Notes under the pieces: model-generated | Told to the model about the DNA's origin: nothing | Databases searched by the model: none | The model's input: the letters and a program-made list of their open reading frames with translations, nothing else | Origin: Armillaria gallica | Taxonomy: Eukaryota > Basidiomycota > Agaricomycetes > Agaricales > Physalacriaceae | Reading direction: 5' to 3' | Length of the DNA stretch: 64,000 nt | Assembly: GCA_037576215.1 (NCBI GenBank) | Contig: JBANDB010000004.1 | Location: 992,001 to 1,056,000 of the forward strand | Shown here: in pieces, positions 24,560 to 35,027 of the stretch | Layout: each line of letters begins with the position of its first letter | Position numbering within the stretch: position 1 is the stretch's first letter | Program-made: the position numbers and the translations under genes

Positions 24560-26665
24560 CGAATTGTTCCCATCTATCAGAAGCTATCGTGCAAAAAGAC
24601 GACCTGTATAATGTATGGGCCCTTGTTGTCAGGCAATGATGTACCCGTCTTCGATTTGACGCCCATCGGTATATCTGTCCATAACACAATCACGTATACC
24701 GACTCTAAACGGAAGGACGAATGTGATGAAATCGGAGCCATGTACATCGTCGGCCAGTAGGACGAAGAAGTCCACGGAAAAGAAGTGAGTCGAGGGAAGA
24801 AATTTGTCTAAAGGAACATACGCGAGCAGGAGTCTCTCATCGAGATCTTAGTACACAGCGATCGCTTGTGCCTTCTTTCACCAAGGGTAGCGACCCCCCA
24901 CAGTCGTAAAGACCCCCCACAGTCGTAAAGACAAGTATCTTGTTTGAAAAGCGTGTATCGCTCTACGCTGAGTAGATGAGTTGATTGCGATCAGCAAATA
25001 ATGATGGAGGAGAACTCACGAATCTCCGCATAGTCAGCTATGGACTATGTCAGCGCTACCACACGGCAACCTCCCTCCAAACCCGCGGCGATCATCTCAA
25101 ACATGTGTTCCTCACTCGCCTTCACTACAAAGGAGATACCGAACGTCTTTGGAATAGTTCAATGAAGGCTAAGGTCATGGTTATCAGCAGGAGAACATCC
25201 GGGAAAGTTTAATCGAGCACCCACCTAGTATTTTGTCGTCGACAGATCTACAGCATTATCTACTGACCACAAGAGATGAAATACGGTTGGCCCAAGTAGC
25301 GGATCACAAGGACTATTTGAAGATTTCAATTAGCTGGTCCAGGTACATATAAAGTCACTCGCCTGCTTGAATCTGGCGAACGGCGCAGGAGGATCGCAAA
25401 AGGTTGATCACTCTAGATCATCTCCCACCGATTCGCCTTTCTGATTTGTTCATAGATTCATGTATGACCTAAGGCGGGAAGCACGGGATGCCCCCGATGT
25501 TTTGGCAGTAGATGGTAAAGAGGCCACCGTCACTGAAGATGTCGACGATCAGCACCCTGGGCAAGTGGCTGGGCGCAGCTGAATCAGGAGGTATTAAATC
25601 GAATGACCTCGCCGCCACCTGCGACAGTACGAGGAGTGTTTACTGGGCTGGACGCTGAACGTTTCAGACTTTGCAACGTCGGAAAATTGGGACACGCTAC
25701 GACAGGCGTGCTTGCTATTAGCGGGAGACAGGGTAGAATATAAGGTAGTGACTCTTGGCGCCCAGGCTATAACATTATCAAACTCATGAGGTTAAGCGGG
25801 AACTAAGCGTACGTACGTTGAAGCATGGATCCGGTAACTCAACCATCCTGCCCGTATTGTTCTGCGCAAAAGACGGTATGCCCGTCATGGAGTCCCAGAA
25901 GCACAGCTTTGAACCACGATAAAGCTGCCCTCTTTATATATAGGGGAGGAGGTGAGCATAACTAAGGAAATACACGAATAGTGGTACACACCTGCCAGAC
26001 GCCTCGCAGAGATGAAGATAGACTCAGTCCAATGGTAACCGGTTCCAAAGGTCGTAGAGCGACCTAGGCTCGTCCACGACGACAAGCCTGACGTCTTCAT
26101 GATTAAAATTCAGGCTTGAGTCTGTATTGAGGACAGAAACGCTTCCAAAGGTGGCAGGTGGCGTATAGAGACATGTGAAGAGTTCCACGAATCACATGTT
26201 GAAATGGTGCTGTCCAGTGCGATTGTTCACAGACGGTCAGCTAAAGCACTTGGGCTAGGGGTGCGCGTGCCTGCTTCTCGTTATGCAGACTCTTGTAGAG
26301 AAATTGGTGAAAAGAGGCCCAATTCAAGACGACTACACGCTGTTTTCAAGACGACACCGCAGCAGCTGGAGATCCGATTCGACGGCATTGCGGGAATACG
26401 GTAAGCAGAAGAAGCGTGACGAGCAAATTTCCATACGCACCACGTTACTTCCATCGCTAAAAGTCCGGCATCCGATAATAATTCTCTACAAAGACACTCT
26501 TCGTTTATCGGCATGCCTGTTGCAATGCTGAGAAAGTACGCGTTTGAAACACAAGTCCAGGGAAAGAGAGGTCGTGGGAAGGCTGTAGCAGTCGGCCAGA
26601 TATATAATTTTTTCGGGCTTGGCCGTTAACGACGGGCAGAAACTCGGAGGATAGCAGGTGGTCAT
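24560..26665 (-). pseudogene. D-block gene, copy 1: unknown protein, decayed
   Basis: A minus-strand gene facing the HET-like gene can be traced by comparison with its two sister copies. It starts near ATG 26665 (MTTCYPPSFCP), continues with a conserved AALSWF..LLGL block near 25920, then an HLPRVLIVDIFSDGG block near 25560, and a block near 24990-24680 with IYSA.SDTRFSNKI and LLLAYVPLDK. Each block is open but they lie in different frames with stops between. I do not recognise the family. Calling it a gene rests on the protein-like conservation of the same blocks in three copies. Confidence 0.5.
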
Positions 26666-26689
26666 GGACGTGCGTGGTGAAGACGGAGC

Positions 26690-26698
26690 GGCGACTTC
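26690..26698. repeat. 9-bp target site duplication, left copy (GGCGACTTC)
   Basis: GGCGACTTC directly precedes the GGGC terminus at 26699 and recurs exactly at 35019-35027 after the opposite terminus. Confidence 0.8.
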
Positions 26699-27935
26699 GG
26701 GCACGTAGAATTTTGCGTTTTACCCTTGCGAGGTTGCGTTCCCTTGCGAGCTTCCATTTGCATTTGCATTTGCGTTCATATGCATGCGTTTGATCAAATG
26801 CGTTTTGCGTTTCCGAGTGTGACATCATTTGCGAGCGTGACATGATCGACCCCAAAGTTCAACTCCTATCCTCGTCCTTGTCCTGACCTTCCAAAGTGTC
26901 GTAGACAGGTCAACTGTGCGTTCTGGATACTGAAACGTTTTGATTCCTCGATGAATGTGAGCACAGCAATATGTACAGCCACGACTAGAGACAAACCCAA
27001 TTCCGGAATCTACTGCCACATCTGCACTGTTTCTCCATGCCCCGCTGATGTATATTCCTTCGATTTCTACGAAGATCTTCTCACAGCTGCTCTATGATAT
27101 CTGAATGGTAATAACCAGGTTCGGGCAGATTTGCCTGAACCTCGAACCTTGAACTCGAACCTCAGGTAAATACCGTGCCCACGTAAACATCGGTTGGGTG
27201 CTGATACTGAGAGGAAATGGTAAATGCCGTGTACCTTTGTTTACTCTTATCTTTGCTAAGTAAGATTCCTTGCAGATTATACTATTGTACGGAGGTGAGT
27301 CATTCCACATATACTCTCCTTTCTTTGTATATTTACCTTGTTCCGTGTAGTCGGACCCTAGTAATTCCAGAGTTTGTACTTACACGGATTCAGCTTGCTA
27401 TGGGTTCTGGGACTGTTTGAGGTACATAATCTGCGCCTCTTATTTCCTCTTACAATCTCTTCCATGGCTTGCTAACCAAATTTTACGAGATACTGTCCTC
27501 GCCCCGAAGGTAGGTCACTTTGGACAAGGTCCGATAAATTGGCTTTCCTCAAGCTCAGCTTGTTCTTCCATCTTGCTATGTACAATCAACGGCGCAACCA
27601 TGAAGAATTACCCCGACGTGTTAATTCATTTATGTACGCCGTTGTTTAATGTCGTTTTCCAGACTCACCTTCCATTCAAAGCTCTGAACTGGTTGTCGCT
27701 TCGCAACCTGTCACCTGATAGTTCCCTGAGAGCCTCAGTTCGCCTATTCACTGTCAAGACCAGGAAGGCGACAACGGCCCGAGATTAGACGCTCACAAGC
27801 GCCGGGTATGTCTCCGCTCTTTCCCACGGTAGGGTAAGCTAAATTGAAGTTTGAACGTTGCCGTAGTGGTGCCGGGGATGCAAAGGATTCGCAGTAAGCT
27901 TTGAAACAATGTCATAGGGAGAAGGAGAAGAAGAA

Positions 27936-28477
27936 TCAAGGTAAATCATTAATCTCCCACCACTCGTAATTTTTTGACCGTCTTACTTGTAGAAATACGC
28001 CGACGTCGGGCAGAACTTGCAAAAGATAAATTACAACTATGAATGGCACGTTCTTTGAATTTTCCGGTAGGGGTACTCGCTGAAGAACAAATGACACTTG
28101 TCTTGACTCTTCCACTACGTCAACACAACATGTTCCCATCTTTTCTTTATCCATACGATACATAGGATTCGAAGCCGTATCCACGGATTTTTGGGCAGGA
28201 TCTTTTGAGGGGAGATTAAGCGACAGATCGTCGTGCGCGTCAAAAGTCAGCATCCAGCGCATATACCGTGAGTCCTATGGGTTAATCTCACTAGCTTAAA
28301 GTCGACTGAACTTACCACTGCAGACACCAGCTGCTTTTGCTCGTAAAAAATGAAAATGGCGAATCCCTTTCCAGTTTTCATGACAGGGTAGATGTCCCTG
28401 CTGCGCGCCAATTTGTTCTTTCTCATCCATTCAGGTTCCTCCATCGCCTCTCCGATTGTGTCCACGTCTGGACACAT
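27936..28477 (-). CDS. Unknown protein inside the 8.3-kb element, partial
   Basis: Two minus-strand exons, about 28477-28316 and 28274-27936, join in phase across a 41-bp GTAAGT...ATAG intron. Together they encode at least 166 residues without a stop. The first contains GEAMEEPEWMRKNKLARSR and the second LSLNLPSKDPAQKS and FIVVIYLLQVLPDVG. The frame is open above 28477 to an acceptor-like site, so the 5' part is missing from this model, and the TGA at 27936-27938 may not be the true end. I do not recognise the family. It lies within the transposon and could be captured host sequence. Confidence 0.4.
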
Positions 28478-28732
28478 GTTCCCTTCCTCATCAAACCTGA
28501 ATTAACCGCTCACTTTGTACACGGCATCGTTTCTTATGCGAATCTATAGCCCGCTGATGAATCTGGCATTGTCATCAAATCGTACAAGAAAGTTTCAAGC
28601 CCTAGCTCCGGCTATCTGAGATCTCGGTACAGTTAGGCGACTTAAGGCCTACGGAATCCCACCCGCTAAGTGTAGCCGTCGCAAATTGAGGAGTGATACT
28701 GACTCGTAGACTGTAGAATCAGTGTAGAAGGA

Positions 28733-29153
28733 TGTTGTTATGGATTTCACCTATCCGTTGACTCGGTGCATGAGTCAACACATGCCCATACTCGGCCTTC
28801 TCGGTCTTAACAGTGACTCGCTGGTATTTTCTATTATGTTCCGTTACTTTCTCGATTCTTCGTACTAATACTAGAATATTAGGGAACATTGTAGAATAAT
28901 AGTGACTCGAACCTTCCCTTAGTATATAAACTCATAGATAAATTGTATTAGGCATCTCTCAATCTAACTTTACCCATCTTCGAACGTCCACTTAACTGTG
29001 TGATTTAAGCATTCCTGATCGGTTACGCCTAGCGCTTGCCAATCAACTGCTTCCCAACTACGCCTAGCGCTTGTTGGAAACCCTGTTAGTTACGCCTAGC
29101 GCTTGCTGACGCCCCGTTAACTACGCCTAGCGCTTGTTAGCATCCATATCGGA
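28733..29153 (+). mobile_element. Probable LTR fragment (copia-like)
   Basis: The stretch begins TGTTGTTATGGATTTC, has a TATA box (AGTATATAAACTC at 28921) and ends after a small tandem array, as fungal copia LTRs often do. No second LTR, clear CA end or target duplication was found, so it may be a solo or truncated LTR. Confidence 0.4.
29023..29136. repeat. Four regularly spaced copies of YTACGCCTAGCGCTTG
   Basis: The 16-mer YTACGCCTAGCGCTTG occurs at 29023, 29058, 29090 and 29121, so the periods are 35, 32 and 31 bp with dissimilar spacers. Each unit contains the near-palindrome TAGCGCT. It sits just downstream of a TATA box, in what would be the transcribed part of an LTR. Confidence 0.8.
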
Positions 29154-29439
29154 TCCCTCTTGGTGGTTGGAACTCGGCTTTCGGACATCCTCGCTCACGA
29201 CTCGGGTTTTACTTCAGTATTCATTACCTCGTGTATTACTCTAAATACCCTGATTCTTAACAGATGTCAGGACTCAGTATGGTTTTACGGAGCAAATACT
29301 TGGCAATTACAAGCTATGAGCCAACATTCAATACTAAAATGACGATATAAGTGGACAGATAAACGAGACGAGACTCTGAGGGCCAGAAAAGCTAGCGATG
29401 CTGGAGTTGAACTTGATTTAACCGAGGGTCAAACTCAAG

Positions 29440-29660
29440 TCAAATGCAAACGTGACAGACCTGTCACATTTGCGTTCATTTGCGTTCGCTATGTTACGTT
29501 TGCGTTCTTATCGCATCGCATGCGTGAAATTTTTTACCATTTGCGTTCTTGGTTGAACGCTTGCGTTTGATCTTGAACGCATGCATAGATCAAGTTAACG
29601 CATGCGTTCAGATTGAAAGGCTTGCGTTAGCTTGATTGGTGCTTGCTTTCACATGATTTG
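29440..29660. repeat. TTTGCGTTC-rich subterminal stretch of the Mutator-like family
   Basis: TTTGCGTTC and related words (GCATGCGTTC, CTTGCGTT) repeat many times, next to a small hairpin (GTGACAGACCTGTCAC). The same arrangement, including the hairpin, recurs at 56890-57130 in the element starting at 55295, which shows that the two belong to one family. Confidence 0.7.
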
Positions 29661-29849
29661 ACTTGCGTTCGGATATCCACTGATATTTTGAGGGTAGTAT
29701 TGTGTAGACAGGCCACTGGACTGTCCGTGGGGACCTCGTGTGTAGGTAATTTACTATCTATGAGGTCTCAAGCTATTGACTTGACGCTGCTATCTATCCA
29801 GAACAGCGTTTTAATCTCCCAAGGATCCAGGAGACTTTCAAAGTAGTCA

Positions 29850-32166
29850 GGTGGATAAATTTCGCTTGCATTCGTCGGTAATAACACGCATTGATGATCT
29901 CATAAACACATTGATGGGATCCCTGTAGCGGCGGTTTCACGCCGGTCCCCAATTCTTTTCCGAGTCCTATGAATATAGGTTTCTTCGGTCATTATACCAA
30001 CCTGGGATCCGATTTTTGATCGTCCAACATGGCATTTGCCGCCGCATTCTACCTGGCTTTGCTGTGGGAACCTTTTGGCAAGATTCATCAATTTCCTGGG
30101 ATTCTTTTCCCTTTCTTATCACCGGCTGCTTTCCTTCATGCTTCGATGAACCACCGTCACCGCTGGCGACGACGACAGCGATTCCCTTCATGCTCGATGC
30201 TTTAATCTATACTTAAAATTTAAATTGCCTTCTCCAAGATTTAATGGCTAGCCAGCGACGTCGCCATCAACGCTCCTCTATTCTTGGCCGTAGAGACAGT
30301 CAGCAAAGACGCGAAATGGAATGAATACAAACTTTCAATAGCGCCAGGCACAATACCTCTGCTTATCTCCGCTTGACACTCTCCAAATTCCCCCCTTCAA
30401 GTCTATTATTTCCTCTCAGTATCGGATTCACTGGTTACCTTCATGAGTGCGACTTTGCTACAAAAAACTGGTTGCAACGCATCCCTTCGAGCCCGAAACA
30501 GTGGAGAACTGATTACACAGCTTTAAAATGAACACTGCCATCACATCATTGCGTTGTACAGGCCTTCCGATCACCCTTGAAGCCTGAGCACATTCTCATT
30601 TATAGGGTCCATCCGGTGTCATCATCAGCAGCGTCAGAGCGACTACACACTCGGAACTGCGTCTAATCTCCATGTGCTCCCTACTTCTCTATAAACCTCA
30701 AGCCAGCTCCGTTTCCGCTGTTGCCACATCGCTTCCCACCAGTCCCTCTGCTGTATCTTCCCTTTTGCCCATGTCCTATTTCTATTCCTTGTATCCTCCA
30801 CATCCTACTCTCTCCATTGTAGCAAGATGCCTTCCTGAGGAAAGCCCCGCCGCCCCACCCATGTCGAGGTTCTTGGTAGAGTCGGTCGGCGGCGAGGCAA
30901 TCGGAGTGTTACATGCTTAAATCTGCATTCATAGTCAGGTGTGACCTTTGAGCCAGGAGGAAGGTCTTTGGGTGATGCACGCATGCGGTAACGTGAGTTG
31001 AACCGCGCCGCTTGAGACGATAACTGCTCCTTACTGTCCCACTCTGTTTTGGGCTGGATGTGCGATGGAGATCATTCTCTCATACCATGACTTCGATGGT
31101 ATGTTAAGGTTACCATTTTTAACTGTCCCTCGATGACATTTTTTCTAGCGGTCAAGGACGCCCATCCGTTCGCAGGGTTTGAACCCCCGGAGAAAAGGGC
31201 AGAATTATCCTTGGAGCTGGTACTGACAAAGAGTGACACAGCTATCTGTCTTGGTGGGAGAATCTGTCGTTACGAGGGCTGTAAAATTGCATGGCAGACA
31301 TCATCTACTAACGGGTAAGAAGGGTATATCATCATGTTGGCAGAAATCTGACGACTGAAGCAGAAATTGACACTGGAAAATGAAACAGGCGCCTATAAAA
31401 GTTTGGAGTTTGTTCCTGCCAGTCTTCATGTCTGAATTTAGCGAAGGTTTCCCCTTGCCTGACGACACTACTCATGACGAGTGAGATAGTTATGCCAGTC
31501 AAAGGACTTAACATAGAGATAAAGGTCGGCAATGTACAAAGTCTGCCAATGGATAGCCAAGTTGAAGGTCCATTTATTTCACCGCCGCCAGGGAATGAGC
31601 AGAGACAGCTGTCATCTACTGTTGGGTTCTGACATAAATCTGATGAAGAGAACAAAGAACAAAGTCAAGGTCGAAGAAATAGGTATCCCAAAGGTGATGA
31701 GTTTTTGTCATTTTCTGTCTAGTAACATTGGCAATAGCTTTGTCTTGACTGACAGATGCCTCGTTCGAAGGATCCAGCATTGAAGGAAATGCTGAATGCG
31801 AGCGAAATCACACAGGTCTGCTTCACATCCACCTGTTCTGACCAAAACCTGACAATAAAAGCAGAAAACGGCATCTCCGAAGGTGCGCAGAGGAAAAACG
31901 AAGAGCATAGGGCTCGGTTCCTGCCACTCGAATGTGGTAGCCATCAAATGCTAGTCCTTTTTCCTTATCCGACGTGCCGGTGCTCAGCATGACACAAATC
32001 CAATCCATACATTTTTACATTAACAATTTCCAACGAGATACACAAGACGCAGTATTCTACAATTGGCGAAAATGTCTAAAAATTGGCCCCGAAGTCTCTT
32101 CAATACATGGTCAATTGACTGCAAGAAAAAGTAAGGAAGACAACGTACAAGGTCTTGCAGTTTAGG
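29850..32166. other. Interior of the 8.3-kb element, no gene recognised
   Basis: Short frames occur on both strands (30672-30920, 31133-31318 and 31756-31992 plus; 30191-29967 minus). Some look coding-like but none could be joined in phase or assigned to a family. Confidence 0.3.
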
Positions 32167-34467
32167 TTAGGGATCCGCACCGTACCAGTATTTACGGTCA
32201 ATACGGACAGATTTACCAAAGTCAGGCAAAGTGTACTCTGCGTTACGTCGCTCGAAAAAATTGGTTTTGCCACGCAGCGATATCATCTCCATAAAAGGGA
32301 AAGGATTTGAGACAAAGTACACTTTGGAGAACCCGAGGGTGACAAGCAATCTATCCGTTACAAATTCGATGTATTGATGCATGAGAGTGTGATCAAGCTT
32401 GGATTATTGTACTCATGCACAGCATTCTCACCACAAAATATGGTTAAGTCTGGCATTTTACTAGGATTGATAGCCAGGTTTCTCAAGACTGCCGCAGTGA
32501 AGGCTCTTCCAAGTTCCCTGAACATTAACAGCTTCTACATCAGACACACCCATCCGTTCCAATAAAGTCATTTCCATGTCATTCATTATTGCTTCTTCCG
32601 TGGCTTCCGCTGCAAAGCACCTTTCAAAACCGGCCGTTTCTTCCTCCATTAATGCTTCCGCTGCTTTTGAAGAAGGCTCGTGGTGCCAAACCAGATCTTC
32701 CAACCCAGGAATAATGTCATCCACATCGTTGTACATCTCCAACTGAGCCATTGACAGTTTAATGTTCTCGTATAACGGATTATTCTGTGAAAGCCAATCC
32801 TTGTTCTTCCTAATTGTGTATATCGTTTTCAAGCAAGAACGTATTGACTGCTTCAGCCCAACAAACACTACGTTTAATAAACCATTAATATCTTGTGGGG
32901 TTTGTGCAAGACTGTCGCAGTGGATGCCAAATTTAAATCGTGAGCGCAAACATTTCCATGGAAAACTCGAGGCTGATCCGGGTCTGAACTCCCGTATTAT
33001 CTGCTCACCTGAATGGTACACCGATACACAGTGCAAACCATAAGTTCCTCCACACAAATTAAGTCTTGAAACTCTTTAGGAAGAGTACCCCGAAAAAGGT
33101 GATTTCTTAAGGCATACTTTGGAAGAAACCAGATTCAAGCCTTGCCTCACATTGGGTACACACAGTCAAAAATCCGTGCACCCATCCATGCAGACCTAAA
33201 ATGTACGAACCAAGAACTGAATGATCTATTGGTTCCACGCCAACGTCTCCATCTCTGATTTGCAACAAGTCAAAATTCAACCTCTCAGACAAGTCCTCGA
33301 GGTCTTCTTTCGAGTAACAATGACTCACTAATGGCTGTCCACAGCGTAAATCATGAGAACATACCGAGCAAGTCTGGCACCTAGTCCATTTCATGCCTTC
33401 CCAAAACCTTCTACAGCTATTTAACTTTGTATCAAAAGACATGGGCTGCGGCCAATCCCTGCAAATATTACTAAAAATGGTCAGACGATTGCCAAGCAGC
33501 TATTTGCATGCGCCGATGAATTCGAGGGTCACATCGTTGTCCTACACATTTGCATATCCTCATCGGAGGGAGAACAGATGCACAGAAATCTCTGCCGAAC
33601 TCGTAGTCCATCACATCGCAAAGACCCAGATCAGACTCCAGATCAACATTCGCTTTGTAGCAGTTCAAGATTTCGCCCACAATTTGAAGTGGCATTTCGA
33701 ACAGTTCAGCCCACCGATCCAGCATTGAACATCTAAGGGCCTCAATCATTTCATGCCTCGGTACAGATAATAAACACTTTCTCCTCGTAAAGTGCAACAA
33801 TTGAAGAAACTTCTGCAATCTCGGGTACGCAATTCGTCGGAGTCGCGATCCGAATAAACGTGGGTCAAACGCTGTCTCCACATCCCCGAAGACTTCAGTT
33901 TATATTCACAGTTGAACAATGATAATGATTACCACGCTGAGGATGAACCATCGCAGGAAATAAAATATCACCATACCGAGAAAGGAAAAGGCTAAAGATA
34001 ACGCCACACCGACGTCCACAAATGGCCTGTATATGGTCAACCCTTGTGTGCAAGATCGGATTCTCTTCGAGCGCAATGTCAGCAGCGAAACACAGAAAGT
34101 TAACCACAACCGTGTCAATGACAGATTTTCGAGAACACGCCTTCCACAGAATCAACATACTACTACAGATTGCTCGAACACTAATACCTTCAAGTCCATC
34201 TTCTAACTCTTCTTGTGAAAGGTACAACAAAGCAGGATTGCACTGAGCGGTACTACGGCTGTACAGTGCAGGGTGAAACTGCTCCGATTCAACAGCGCTC
34301 GCAGTGAGAACCACGCGAGCATCTAAAACGGCATCTTTGATAATAAAAAATCCTTTGACATACACCACACGAGAATGCACCCAGTTTGCATAGCGTCTGA
34401 AACAACACTCCAACCAAAAACAAACACCGAGCGCAAACACCGATAGCGTGCCGAGCATGAATCTCAA
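32167..34467 (-). pseudogene. Helitron-like protein (DUF6570-type N-terminal part), decayed
   Basis: Reading from about 34467 downwards, blocks of the protein that precedes the Helitron helicase-like domain in mushrooms are visible: a region with VPRHEMIEALR and DYEFGRDFCASVLPPMRICK (near 33780-33540), a cysteine-rich block WTRCQTCSVC (near 33385), KYALRNHLFRGTLPKEFQDL (from about 33113), YGSSDPDQPRVFHGNVCAHD (near 32990), TPQDINGLLNVVFVG and EEETAGFERC (to about 32620), and MGVSDVEAV. Lesions include an in-frame TAA just before YGSSD and a frame change between the VFHGN block and TPQDI. The Rep and helicase domains were not found. The assignment rests on remembered family motifs. Confidence 0.6.
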
Positions 34468-35018
34468 ATGAAGCGGATCTAAATACGATCGTTAGCGGTT
34501 ATATTCGAAGCAGTAGCAAGCACGACAAACCGGCAGGTCCACAGGTACACACAAACTGTTGCCAGTGTCAAAACAATAACAGGTATTCGTGCTCGATCAG
34601 CAGCTCCTCACTTTGGCCCAGCTTTATATCAACGCATATGAGACAGCTGAAACACACTTTCAGACGCATATATAAGACATCGGGTAGAATCGACGCCAAT
34701 CACCCTGGCGGATGAAACAGTGTTACCAACGGGAAAAACGTTGAGTAAGACCCACAATGTCAGACATCGGGAAAAAGAGGGATAAATTGTTGATGGCAGA
34801 AGGTGTTGCACGCAAACACAAACAGGCACCAAATAGCCCCTGCATACACTCTACAGTGGGCAAACGGTCGGTTTCGGGTTGACAAAGCCCTCCCTTCTCC
34901 TCACTGCGTTCGGAAAGAATCGGGGAACGCAAGCGATCAGACATGAAACGCAAATAAACGCAAATAAATGAAAATAAACGCAAGCTCGCAAAACACAAAC
35001 GCAAAATTCTCCTGGCCC

Positions 35019-35027
35019 GGCGACTTC
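35019..35027. repeat. 9-bp target site duplication, right copy (GGCGACTTC)
   Basis: An exact copy of 26690-26698, directly after the GCCC end of the 8.3-kb element. Confidence 0.8.

Larger units (their letters stand above)
23935..26698. repeat. D block, copy 1 (downstream flank shared by HET-like genes)
   Basis: From about 23935 this DNA is recognisably similar to 41505-44170 and 52545-55290. For example, GCTCCTTGGGAATCTAGATG near 24171 has close counterparts near 41776 and 52820 (CTTCTTGGGAAT). This copy is clearly more diverged than the other two are from each other. Copy 1 also has a private tandem duplication of 19 bp (24892-24910 and 24911-24929). The block is cut at its far end by the element starting at 26699. 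Confidence 0.75.
26699..35018. mobile_element. 8.3-kb Mutator-like terminal-inverted-repeat element (composite)
   Basis: The left end reads GGGCACGTAGAATTTTGCG and the right end, read inward, GGGCCAGGAGAATTTTGCG. Both continue about 100 bp with TTGCGTTT-rich sequence. An exact 9-bp duplication flanks it. Nine-bp duplications and long inverted repeats are typical of Mutator-like elements. The homologous position in the sister unit (about 44165-44175) has the flanks joined without the element. Inside are an unknown minus-strand gene (27936-28477), an LTR-like stretch, a TTTGCGTT-rich stretch (29440-29660) and a decayed Helitron-like gene (32167-34467), so it has either captured or received other sequences. 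No Mutator transposase was recognised, so it may be non-autonomous. Confidence 0.75.

Noticed and set aside
24892..24929. 19-bp tandem duplication as a transposon footprint
   Set aside because: It is a simple tandem duplication within one D block, without flanking inverted repeats; slippage is enough to explain it.
29023..29136. A CRISPR array (four regular repeats with unique spacers)
   Set aside because: The genome is fungal, there are only four repeats of 16 bp, and they sit downstream of a TATA box in an LTR-like sequence.
32167..34467. KDZ-type transposase
   Set aside because: No KDZ motifs were seen; the KYALRN/YGSSDP/ETAGF blocks fit the Helitron-associated DUF6570 type better.
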